Part shown: positions 53,553 to 61,867 of the stretch, piece by piece
Position numbering within the stretch: the stretch's first letter is position 1
Layout: the number at the start of each line of letters is the position of its first letter
NCBI GenBank assembly: GCA_047621325.1
Contig: JBLHLT010000011.1
Location: 62,001 to 126,000, forward strand
Direction of reading: 5' to 3'
DNA: 64,000 nt
DNA from: Bermanella sp047621325
GTDB lineage: Bacteria > Pseudomonadota > Gammaproteobacteria > Pseudomonadales > Oceanobacteraceae
Translations under genes and position numbers: made by a program
Notes under the pieces: model-generated
The model's input: only the letters and a program-made list of their open reading frames with translations
What the model was told of the DNA's origin: nothing
Database searches by the model: none

Positions 53553-54974
53553 ATGTCCCAACTCATTTCTGTCACCCATATTGATGAAAAAAATAGCCTT
53601 ATTATTGATGCCACTGCTCACAATGAAGCCGTGCGCCTTGCCAAAGGTCGCTACCAACTCATTCGGCGACTCATCAATGCACCACTTATATTCATTTTTT
53701 TATTTGCACCATGGCTCACAATAAATAACGCACCGTTATTATGGATGGACCTTGAACGCCATGTATTGCATTTATTTGGCTTCACCTTTTGGCCCAATGA
53801 CTTATTAATGCTCACCTGGCTTGCTATGGCCAGTGCCTTTGCATTATTTATTGCAGCCAATATTGCAGGACGCATTTGGTGTGGCTTTAGCTGTCCACAA
53901 ACGGTTTGGAGTATGATGTTTACTTGGGTCGAAGAAAAAACCCAAGGTTCACGGAATAAGCGCTTAAAAGAAAAACAAAAAACCATTTTTCAACGCAGCT
54001 GGTTACGTTTATTAATCAAACACGTTCTTTGGATTAGCATCGCCTTTATAACGGGCTTTACGTTTGTCGCCTATTTTGAAACTGGCACGGGCCTTTTCCA
54101 ACAAATAAAAAATGCATCACTGAATCATGAAGTTATTTTTTGGCTGGCTTTTTTTACATTACTCACTTATATCAATGCGGGTTGGTTACGCGAGCAAGTA
54201 TGTTTGCATATGTGCCCATATGCGCGCTTTCAATCCGTCATGATCGATAAAAAAACCGTTAAAGTAAGTTACGACACCGATCGCGGCGAGCCACGTAAAC
54301 ACAAAAAAACCACATCACAAAACAGCAAGAATGGCGATTGCGTAGACTGTCAGTTATGCGTACAAGTATGCCCAGTCGGCATTGATATCCGACAAGGTTT
54401 GCAATATGCGTGTATTGATTGTGGCGCATGTATTGATGCATGCGACAATATAATGGATAACCTAAAGCTACCCAGAGGACTCATCAATTTTAGCGATGAA
54501 GCCACACCCTTAACCAGCACAAGCAGAAAAAACAGATCTAATAACATGAACCGCTGGTTGCCTGCACACAGGCCACGTTTATGGGGGTATTTGCTCGCAC
54601 TGATCGTCTCTTTATCATTATTTTGGGGACAAGTAGCCACAAAAGAAGATTACGAATTCCATTTAAGTCGTGACCGCGGGCACTTGTATTTTTATAACGA
54701 ACTTAATATCAGCAATGCTTTCACGTTAAGTATTCAAAATAAAACCCGTCAATCGGCTGTATTTACAGCGGAAATCACACACCCTGAATTATTTATTTCA
54801 AGTGCTAAAAAACTACACTTAATTCCCGGCCAAAAAGCCAGTTTATCGCTAAGGGTATCTTGCCAAGTAAACTGCACCATTAAAGGGAAGCTACCTATAG
54901 AGGTCATTGTTAAGCAAGAAGATAAGGTTCACACAACACTCTCAGGTACATTTTTCTCACCTGTGAACCATTAA
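53553..54974 (+). CDS. ccoG: Cytochrome c oxidase accessory protein CcoG (FixG/RdxA)
   Basis: A 473-residue membrane iron-sulfur protein with about five helices and a cytoplasmic double 4Fe-4S domain (CVDCQLCVQVCPVGI and CIDCGACIDACDNIM), plus a C-terminal periplasmic Ig-like domain (FHLSRDRGHLYFYNEL...). CcoG reduces copper for assembly of cbb3 oxidase. Usually it sits next to ccoNOQP or ccoSIH; here it is alone, downstream of a sigma-54 activator and its promoter, which is unusual. No terminator with a T-run is seen after it. Confidence 0.93.
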   Translation: MSQLISVTHIDEKNSLIIDATAHNEAVRLAKGRYQLIRRLINAPLIFIFLFAPWLTINNAPLLWMDLERHVLHLFGFTFWPNDLLMLTWLAMASAFALFIAANIAGRIWCGFSCPQTVWSMMFTWVEEKTQGSRNKRLKEKQKTIFQRSWLRLLIKHVLWISIAFITGFTFVAYFETGTGLFQQIKNASLNHEVIFWLAFFTLLTYINAGWLREQVCLHMCPYARFQSVMIDKKTVKVSYDTDRGEPRKHKKTTSQNSKNGDCVDCQLCVQVCPVGIDIRQGLQYACIDCGACIDACDNIMDNLKLPRGLINFSDEATPLTSTSRKNRSNNMNRWLPAHRPRLWGYLLALIVSLSLFWGQVATKEDYEFHLSRDRGHLYFYNELNISNAFTLSIQNKTRQSAVFTAEITHPELFISSAKKLHLIPGQKASLSLRVSCQVNCTIKGKLPIEVIVKQEDKVHTTLSGTFFSPVNH

Positions 54975-55317
54975 CCACCCATTCCAAACACAACTTAGCC
55001 AGTCAATAGAAAACTCTTAACTGGCTATCAGAGACCTATAACTATGAACACATAAAACACAACTAAAAACATTGCCTTTAATCAAATTCACCACGACTAA
55101 ACAACATTAAAATTAAACAGCTTCATAAAAACCAAAGTAGTTAAGAGGATCACAAAAAACCACTTACACAACTCACTTTCCAGTACTTTAGTATTAACTT
55201 ATTAATCCCAACATTGACCCACACATAACAAGACTATAATTTACGCCCGCTATAGATTTTGTATGTGAAAATCTTTATCAACACTTGGATATTTTGATCA
55301 AAACATGGAGAGAGAAA

Positions 55318-56544
55318 ATGAATACTGCAATCAAATCTGCCTTTTTACTTGGCACGGTTTCTTTATTAGCAGCTTGTGGTGCTGAAGATACTACTACTCA
55401 AGCCGCGCCACAAAATTACCACGATATTACCACTACCCTTCAAGGTTCTATTTTTAATGCTTTGGACGGTTCACGCATTACTGATGAATCATTAAAGGTT
55501 ACCTTGGTACAAGGTAGCAACTACCGTAACGCCAACCTTCGTAAAGGCGACAATGAATTTGCAGGCGATTACTCGATCTCTGATATTCCTACCTCAACAA
55601 GCGCTAACATTACTTACCGTATCGTGACCACTGCTGACGGTTACCAGCCAATTGAAACTGACATTGCGTTCAATACTAATCTAACTGCTGGCGGTGCTAT
55701 TCAAGATCGTCGTAATAATGCAGTTGGCAACATGTACATGTTCCCATTAGGCACATACGCTACCGATGTAAAAGTAAATGTAACCTTCAATAATGAACCA
55801 GTCGAAAATGCGACTGTATTATTGAACCCAATTACCGCTGCCAATGTATTAACAACTGATAGCAGCAATACTATTTTCACAGCTGCAAATGGTTTTCAGC
55901 AAGCAACTACAGCATTAACAGATGCATCTGGCGTTGCAACGTTTGCAGCGGCTGGCCTTGTACTAGGCGGTCAATATAACATTGATGTTATGCCTGCCAC
56001 TTATGAAGGCGTTAACCTAGCACAAAACTCTGCTGGCCCAATTACCATTGGTGCAACAGCCAACAATAACGTTGTTACAATGACCGAACTTGTAAATGGT
56101 TCATCTAACGGCTTGTACGTTACAAGTGCAACTAATCAAGATACAGATGCCATTACATCTAATGGTTCTTTAACCCTTACTTTTAGCCGCGCAGTAAAAC
56201 TTGTTGATGAGCGTAACATTCTTGCTACTCTTGCTGGCGATGATAGCACTAAAAAAGCTCAGCTAGACACATCTGCTGCTCCGAACACAACAGTTAATGC
56301 GGTACTGGCAACTGATGGCTTGTCTTTAACTCTAACGCCTGCATTTACGACTATACCTGTAAACTTTAACGGCACGAACAATGAAACAATTGCAGATGAC
56401 AACCTAAGCGTTGTTTACTCAAATGTTATGGTTCGCATTGCAGCAACCAATGACACCGTAGCTCAATACGATGTATTTGGTCTAAGCAATGGCACTGGCG
56501 GCAACCCAAGTGCAAGCGTTCAAACCACTATCGATTTTAATTAA
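55318..56544 (+). CDS. Secreted lipoprotein, repeat-like beta domains
   Basis: The start at 55318 (MNTAIKSAFLLGTVSLLAACG) has GGAGAG upstream; an earlier ATG is not favoured. SLLAAC is a lipobox, so Cys20 is lipidated. The 408-residue mature part is rich in Thr, Asn, Ala and Val, contains carboxypeptidase-like/Ig-like beta segments (GVATFAAAGLVLGGQYNIDV, TLTFSRAVKLVD) and ends TTIDFN. Function unknown; probably surface- or periplasm-exposed. It has a strong terminator. Confidence 0.82.
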   Translation: MNTAIKSAFLLGTVSLLAACGAEDTTTQAAPQNYHDITTTLQGSIFNALDGSRITDESLKVTLVQGSNYRNANLRKGDNEFAGDYSISDIPTSTSANITYRIVTTADGYQPIETDIAFNTNLTAGGAIQDRRNNAVGNMYMFPLGTYATDVKVNVTFNNEPVENATVLLNPITAANVLTTDSSNTIFTAANGFQQATTALTDASGVATFAAAGLVLGGQYNIDVMPATYEGVNLAQNSAGPITIGATANNNVVTMTELVNGSSNGLYVTSATNQDTDAITSNGSLTLTFSRAVKLVDERNILATLAGDDSTKKAQLDTSAAPNTTVNAVLATDGLSLTLTPAFTTIPVNFNGTNNETIADDNLSVVYSNVMVRIAATNDTVAQYDVFGLSNGTGGNPSASVQTTIDFN

Positions 56545-56571
56545 TTTCTAATTAAAAATAATTGATACTCA

Positions 56572-56604
56572 AGCCGAATCTGATTCATTCAGATTCGGCT
56601 TTTT
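56572..56604 (+). terminator. Terminator of the lipoprotein gene
   Basis: AGCCGAATCTGA/TCAGATTCGGCT perfect 12-base stem with T-run. Confidence 0.93.
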
Positions 56605-56779
56605 ATTATTTTAGACCCTGTAAATACCCCAATCTTGCATAGATTTTCGCAGAGCCCCATTTAAACGTTTATGCAATAGTCATTGTATTTATTGATGATT
56701 CACCCTTTCCGCTCTTCATTGCACCAACTCAACTTTTAATATTTATATCTAAGCCTCGACAAACCGCCCTCTAAATCGT

Positions 56780-56801
56780 AATATCGAGAATTCTAAATAT
56801 C
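56780..56801. promoter_or_regulatory. Operator upstream of the ArsR-type gene
   Basis: A 22-base element with core ATAT-CG-AGAATTCT-AA-ATAT, palindromic except at two pairs, 14 bases before the start. It matches 57186-57207 at 18 of 22 positions. Confidence 0.75.
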
Positions 56802-56814
56802 ATAAGACGATAAA

Positions 56815-57120
56815 ATGGATCTGAATGAAGTGATCAAAGCGCTTGGTAACCCACTGCGCATGGATATCGTCCGCTGGCTCAAAGACCCTAAAGCCCATTT
56901 TGATGTGGCTGAACAATTGGTTGATGCCGACAAAGAAGGCGTGTGTGTCAGTATTATTCAAGAAAAAGCCGGGCTCTCTCAGTCTACGGTATCTGTCTAC
57001 TTAGCTGCATTACAGCGAGCTGGCTTGGTTCGCTCAAATAGAATCGGCGCTTGGACTTACTACCAGCGAGATGAAGCGAATATTCAGCGCTTTTTAAGCG
57101 CATTAAAAACAGAGCTTTAA
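56815..57120 (+). CDS. ArsR-family winged-helix regulator
   Basis: A 101-residue single-domain repressor. IKALGNPLRMDIVRWLKDP and LSQSTVSVYLAALQRAGLVRSNRIGAWTYYQRDE form the winged helix of ArsR/SmtB proteins. A Cys in GVCVSI could be part of a sensing site, but the usual metal motif CXC after the first helix is not visible, so the effector may be organic. It shares an operator with the following aldehyde dehydrogenase gene, so it probably controls both. Confidence 0.87.
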   Translation: MDLNEVIKALGNPLRMDIVRWLKDPKAHFDVAEQLVDADKEGVCVSIIQEKAGLSQSTVSVYLAALQRAGLVRSNRIGAWTYYQRDEANIQRFLSALKTEL

Positions 57121-57136
57121 TCAAACATATAAACGA

Positions 57137-57176
57137 AACCTAAGTTACGGATGATGACATTCACTTAGGTTTTTTT
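57137..57176 (+). terminator. Terminator of the ArsR gene
   Basis: AACCTAAGT/ACTTAGGTT stem with long loop and seven Ts, separating the regulator from the dehydrogenase unit. Confidence 0.8.
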
Positions 57177-57185
57177 AGATCATTG

Positions 57186-57207
57186 AATATCGAAATTTAT
57201 AGATATC
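57186..57207. promoter_or_regulatory. Operator upstream of the aldehyde dehydrogenase gene
   Basis: AATATCGAAATTTATAGATA plus TC; 18 of 22 positions match the element before the ArsR gene. 36 bases before the start. Confidence 0.75.
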
Positions 57208-57242
57208 TAAATATTAGAATTACACATTAGAAACTGGAAGCC

Positions 57243-58604
57243 ATGATGGAAACAATCAATCAAACCACTGAATTTTTAACCTCTTTTAACCCAAGCACGG
57301 GCGACATACTTGGCCAACTGCCAATCAGCACCACGGCTCACATCCATAAAACCGTGGCCAATGGGCAACAAGCCGCAAAGCAATGGAAGTCCTTAGCGGC
57401 TGGCGATCGAGTACGCAGAATCAAAGCCGCCTACGCGCACATTAAGCCCCATGTTAACCAATTGAGTGAGTTGCTGAGTAAAGAAATGGGCAAAGATTTA
57501 CGCCGTGCAATGGGCGAAGTTGAAGGCGCCATTTTTAGCGCTGGCTATTACGCAGACTCGGCACAAAAAGCCTTGAGCAGTAAGTCCCTTGGCAGTGGCA
57601 CCACCTTACATTACAAGGCACTGGGTGTGGTGGCGGTTATTTCACCGTGGAACTACCCCATTATGATGGCCAATAACTTGATTGTGCCAGCACTGGTAGC
57701 GGGCAACGCAGTTGTATTAAAACCATCTGAAGAAACCCCTCTGATCGCCCAAGCCTTTTTTGAACATTTAAAAACACACTTACCTGACGGTGTTTTCGAT
57801 ATTGTTCATGGCGATGCTGCCACTGGCAAAACGCTGGTTGAGAGTGATGTGCAATTAATTGCATTTACAGGCTCACAAAAAGCAGGCAAAGACATTATGG
57901 CCCACGCTGCAACCCAGCTAAAACGATTAGTAATGGAGCTAGGTGGCAACGACCCGATGATCGTCATGGCTGACGCCGATATAGAACAAGCCGCTCGCTT
58001 TGCGGTTGCCAGCAGCTTCGAAAATGCAGGGCAAATGTGCACATCAACCGAACGCATCTATGTTGATGACGTCATTGCTGAACGCTTTGAACAACGTGTT
58101 ACCGAAATTGCGAGTCAATATCGAGTCGGCTCTTGGAATGAACCCAACGTCAATATCGGCCCAATCATTAACACTAAGCAACATCAAACTATCCTAGCCC
58201 ATATTAAAGATGCCCAAGAAAAAGGCGCCCGTATTTTATTAGGCCATGCCGAATATACAGCGCCCTTTATTCAACCAACGGTTATTGCCGATTTATCACC
58301 CGACATGCTTATGTCACAAGCAGAAACCTTTGGCCCCATTGTGGCCATTGGGCGCTATAAAAATATTGAAGATGCCATTGCACTGGCCAACGATTCAAAT
58401 TACGGACTGGGCGCGGCGGTATTTGGTTATAAAAATGTGGATGCCATCGCCGCACAATTAGAAGCGGGTATGATCGGTATTAATCAAGGCCCTGGTGGCT
58501 CAGGGGATGCGCCTTGGGTGGGCGCCAAACAAAGTGGGTTTGGTTTTCATGGCTCAGCCGAAGGCCATCGCCAATTTGCACAAACAACGGTCGTGGGAAA
58601 ATAA
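57243..58604 (+). CDS. NAD(P)-dependent aldehyde dehydrogenase (succinate-semialdehyde type)
   Basis: A 453-residue ALDH superfamily enzyme. SPWNYPIMMANNLIVPALVAGNAVVLKPSEETP binds the cofactor, the catalytic Glu is in MELGGNDP, and the nucleophilic Cys is in ENAGQMCTSTERIYV. Short length and AGQMC rather than GQVC resemble succinate-semialdehyde dehydrogenases of the short type. The exact aldehyde is unknown. It is one base from the following 2OG-oxygenase gene and controlled by an ArsR-type operator. Confidence 0.9.
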   Translation: MMETINQTTEFLTSFNPSTGDILGQLPISTTAHIHKTVANGQQAAKQWKSLAAGDRVRRIKAAYAHIKPHVNQLSELLSKEMGKDLRRAMGEVEGAIFSAGYYADSAQKALSSKSLGSGTTLHYKALGVVAVISPWNYPIMMANNLIVPALVAGNAVVLKPSEETPLIAQAFFEHLKTHLPDGVFDIVHGDAATGKTLVESDVQLIAFTGSQKAGKDIMAHAATQLKRLVMELGGNDPMIVMADADIEQAARFAVASSFENAGQMCTSTERIYVDDVIAERFEQRVTEIASQYRVGSWNEPNVNIGPIINTKQHQTILAHIKDAQEKGARILLGHAEYTAPFIQPTVIADLSPDMLMSQAETFGPIVAIGRYKNIEDAIALANDSNYGLGAAVFGYKNVDAIAAQLEAGMIGINQGPGGSGDAPWVGAKQSGFGFHGSAEGHRQFAQTTVVGK

Positions 58605-58605
58605 C

Positions 58606-59403
58606 ATGAACACAGAAAACCAAACAAACCCTACCGCCAACACAGAATCTTTTTATGTGGTGGCCAAAGAGCCCGGTGCCGAACATCCGGCTTTGCCGAC
58701 ATGGGCTAATCGAGATACCAACCCAGCTCAATTAAAACAAAATTTGAACAACAATGTACAACGTATCGACATTGACGCAGTGCCCGGTGCGTTTCAATTA
58801 TTAAATGTACTCACCAAAGAAGAGTGCCAACAATTTATTAATATCACAGAATCTTTAGGCTACTTACCAGATGCTGCGGTGTCATTACCTCGGCACGTTC
58901 GCCACAACGACAATGTCACATGGGTCGCAGATGAACTCACCATCGATACCATTTGGCAACGCTGCCAACCTCTTTTCACCGATGATCAAAATATTTTTAA
59001 CGGCTCTAAAGCACTCGGTTTAAATGGACGTTTCCGTTTTTATCGCTATAAAAAAGGGGATTTTTTCAAAACTCACACAGATGGTGCTTGGCCTGGCAGC
59101 CGAGTCATTAACGAGCAATTGCATGGCGATGCATTTGGTGATCGTTTTAGCCAGATGACCTTTTTAATATTTTTAACCGAAGATTTTGAAGGTGGCAGCA
59201 CCCAGTTTATCGTCAACAAAGACGATCCTTTACTACCGGCCAAATACAATGGCAATACAAAAACAGTTGATGTGCGCACACCTGCTGGCGGCGTATTGTG
59301 TTTCCCCCATGGTATGCACCCGCTTCACAGCCTGCATAGTTCACAAGAAATCAGCTCTGGCATTAAATACATCATTCGTAGCGATGTATTATTTGAATTA
59401 TAA
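58606..59403 (+). CDS. 2-oxoglutarate/Fe(II)-dependent oxygenase (prolyl-4-hydroxylase type)
   Basis: The start at 58606 is one base after the dehydrogenase stop; an open frame reaches further upstream only because the two genes overlap in phase. The 265-residue protein has the HxD iron motif (His157, Asp159 in THTDGAW), a distal His (about His241 in PLHSLHSS) and Lys254 in SGIKYIIRSDVLF for 2-oxoglutarate. It most resembles the P4H-like oxygenases. Together with the dehydrogenase it may oxidise a small aldehyde or an amino-acid-derived compound; substrate unknown. Confidence 0.88.
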   Translation: MNTENQTNPTANTESFYVVAKEPGAEHPALPTWANRDTNPAQLKQNLNNNVQRIDIDAVPGAFQLLNVLTKEECQQFINITESLGYLPDAAVSLPRHVRHNDNVTWVADELTIDTIWQRCQPLFTDDQNIFNGSKALGLNGRFRFYRYKKGDFFKTHTDGAWPGSRVINEQLHGDAFGDRFSQMTFLIFLTEDFEGGSTQFIVNKDDPLLPAKYNGNTKTVDVRTPAGGVLCFPHGMHPLHSLHSSQEISSGIKYIIRSDVLFEL

Positions 59404-59424
59404 ATTATGTGGTAAATAACAAAT

Positions 59425-59458
59425 ACAGCCCCGTTTTTATCAATAAAATCGGGGCTGT
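59425..59458. terminator. Bidirectional terminator
   Basis: ACAGCCCCG ... CGGGGCTGT with an extended TTTTAT/ATAAAA inner stem, between convergent genes. Confidence 0.85.
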
Positions 59459-59469
59459 AAATGTATTTT

Positions 59470-60426
59470 TTAATGAGAACATTGATTACAAATTCGAGCT
59501 TTTAACTCAACTAAATGCGCATCCGCATGTTCTTTAATAATGGCACTTATATTCTCACGCAACCAAATTAAACCTTTATCGTTATTTTGGCGCTGATGCC
59601 AATAACAACTCACATGTTTCGGCGGTATTTGAATGGGCGGCTCCAGTACCGCCAGCTCCCCATTAAAAATATATTTTTCGACGGTTGCTGATGGCACCAC
59701 GGCGATTAAATCACTCTCTTTAATCAGCTTAGGCACCGCCGAAAAATGATTCACCGTCATAGCAACCCGTCGCTGCAAACCATGCAGACTAAGTTCTTCA
59801 TCGGTAAAGCCCGATGCATCACCCGATAGCGACACCAATAAATGATCCGCCGCTGCAAATTTCTCTAATGTGAATTCATCGTCTAACAATGGATGATCTT
59901 TGCGCATAACACAGGTGTAACAAGGCGTGTATAACGACTCGCTTAATATAGTACTGCAACTTTTTAAAACACCACCCACCACCAAGTCCACTTCGGCTTG
60001 ATGCAACAAATGCGCGCCATTGGTAATGGTAATGGTAAATGGAATCGCATGCACACTAACATTAGGGGCATACTGCTCAATGATTTTTCTTAGCGGCCCC
60101 CAAGCTGTATCGATAATGGTATCCGATGCTGACACCTTAAATGTGCGCGTTGACGAACCGGGATCAAAATCATCCCCATCAATGGCCTCGGCTAATTCGT
60201 TTAAAGGGTTCTTAATTTGTTGCCATAAATTTTGTGCATACAGCGTGGGCTGAATATTGCGACCATCTTTAATAAAAAGCTCATCACTCCACGCTTGACG
60301 CATGCGAGACACCGCATTAGAGACCGCCGGCTGGGTTAACTCTAACCGATCAGCCGCCAGCGTAATGGAGCCCTCTGTCATGATGGCGTCAAATATGATC
60401 AATAAACTCATTTCTTGGTAGCGCAT
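59470..60426 (-). CDS. LysR-family regulator, NodD-like
   Basis: A 318-residue regulator: winged helix (LAADRLELTQPAVSNAVSRMRQAWSDELFIKDGRNIQPT) and substrate-binding domain with TACxxxNodD-type features. It is divergent from the RND adaptor gene with 197 bases between, the usual arrangement of a LysR activator and its pump (compare mexT/mexEF). It probably controls the RND pump. Effector unknown. Confidence 0.87.
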   Translation of the reverse strand: MRYQEMSLLIIFDAIMTEGSITLAADRLELTQPAVSNAVSRMRQAWSDELFIKDGRNIQPTLYAQNLWQQIKNPLNELAEAIDGDDFDPGSSTRTFKVSASDTIIDTAWGPLRKIIEQYAPNVSVHAIPFTITITNGAHLLHQAEVDLVVGGVLKSCSTILSESLYTPCYTCVMRKDHPLLDDEFTLEKFAAADHLLVSLSGDASGFTDEELSLHGLQRRVAMTVNHFSAVPKLIKESDLIAVVPSATVEKYIFNGELAVLEPPIQIPPKHVSCYWHQRQNNDKGLIWLRENISAIIKEHADAHLVELKARICNQCSH

Positions 60427-60623
60427 AAACTGCCCTCTTACTCACCGTTGATGGCGCTACTTAGCTTAATTCATGACTCCAGCAGCGTAATCTAATCAAA
60501 TTCGAATTCAGTGTTCCAAAAATCATCACTAAACATTATGAATTCTATGTGAAAATATAAATATATCTATTTAATAGTCGGTGTCAAAGCCTGCTGACCT
60601 GAATTCAATCAAGGAATATCCAC

Positions 60624-61865
60624 ATGGAATTAAACCGCCTATTCAAAGCCAGCTTATTGCTTGGCAGCCTCAGTTTACTCAGCGCCTGTGGGGATGAAAC
60701 CCAAATTCAAAGCGCGCCGCCAGCCGCCAATGTTTCAGTTGCTCCGGTTATCCATCAGCGTATTACCGAATGGGATGAGTTCACCGGTCGATTAGAAGCA
60801 CCAGAAAGCGTCTCTTTGCGCCCGCGTATCTCGGGCTTTATTGATTCTATTGCATTTAAAGAAGGGTCACTTGTTAACGCAGGCGATGTGCTATTTAACA
60901 TTGATAGCCGCCCATTTAACGCTGAGGTAAGACGCCTAACGGCTGAGTTAGAAGAGGCAAAAAGTCGCTTAAACCTAGCGAAAAGCAGCTACAAGCGCGC
61001 GAACGAATTGAGCAGTAAAAACGCCATTTCAATTGAAACCTTTGATAGCCGCGCAGCTGATTTAGAACAAGCCAATGCACGCCTGCGTTCTGTAACGGCG
61101 GCTCTTGAAGTGGCAAAACTCAACTTAGGTTACACCAAAATTACCGCGCCTATTTCTGGCCGTGTTTCACGCGCCATGATCACCAAAGGCAATTTAGTCG
61201 CCGCGGGTAATACACTGCTAACCACTATCGTGTCTGTCGATAAGGTTTACGCCTATTTTGATGCCGATGAAAAAACGTTTCTTAAGTACATGCAACTCGC
61301 AAAAGACGGCACACGCCCAAGCTCTCGCGATGGAAAAAACCCCGTTTACATGTCTCTTGCCAATGAGGCGGACTACCCGCACGAAGGCTACATCGATTTT
61401 ATTGATAACCAAGTTAACCCAACGACCGGTACCATTCGTGGCCGTGCGGTTTTTGATGACAGCAAAGGCGATTTTATCCCTGGGTTATTTGCACGCATTA
61501 AACTTATTGGTAGCGCACCTTATGAAGGCATTTTGATCAATGACAAAGCGATTAATACCGACCTTAAAAACAAATTTGTATTGGTGCTCGACAAAGACAA
61601 TAACGTGCAATATCGCGCGATTGAAATGGGCGAAAAACTAAACGGTTTACGTATCATAAAATCGGGGTTATCGCCAAACGAAAGCATTGTTGTAAACGGT
61701 TTACAACGTGTTCGCCCTGGTTCACCAACCACACCGACTGTCGTTCCCATGACTGACCAAGCAACATTAGACTTATTGCAAGCACAACAATCACGGGTTG
61801 ATGATACGACGGCGCGCTTAACACGGCTTACGAATGAATCAGCCAATGACGTGGTAGGTGGCTAA
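60624..61865 (+). CDS. RND-pump periplasmic adaptor lipoprotein (MexE/MexA type)
   Basis: A 413-residue membrane fusion protein. MELNRLFKASLLLGSLSLLSACG is a lipobox signal, so it is anchored in the inner membrane. WDEFTGRLEAPESVSLRPRISGFIDSI starts the lipoyl domain, residues 100-160 form the helical hairpin, and the beta-barrel ends near NGLQRVRPG. It is followed by two bases by the RND transporter gene. No outer-membrane factor gene is visible. Confidence 0.93.
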   Translation: MELNRLFKASLLLGSLSLLSACGDETQIQSAPPAANVSVAPVIHQRITEWDEFTGRLEAPESVSLRPRISGFIDSIAFKEGSLVNAGDVLFNIDSRPFNAEVRRLTAELEEAKSRLNLAKSSYKRANELSSKNAISIETFDSRAADLEQANARLRSVTAALEVAKLNLGYTKITAPISGRVSRAMITKGNLVAAGNTLLTTIVSVDKVYAYFDADEKTFLKYMQLAKDGTRPSSRDGKNPVYMSLANEADYPHEGYIDFIDNQVNPTTGTIRGRAVFDDSKGDFIPGLFARIKLIGSAPYEGILINDKAINTDLKNKFVLVLDKDNNVQYRAIEMGEKLNGLRIIKSGLSPNESIVVNGLQRVRPGSPTTPTVVPMTDQATLDLLQAQQSRVDDTTARLTRLTNESANDVVGG

Positions 61866-61867
61866 CC

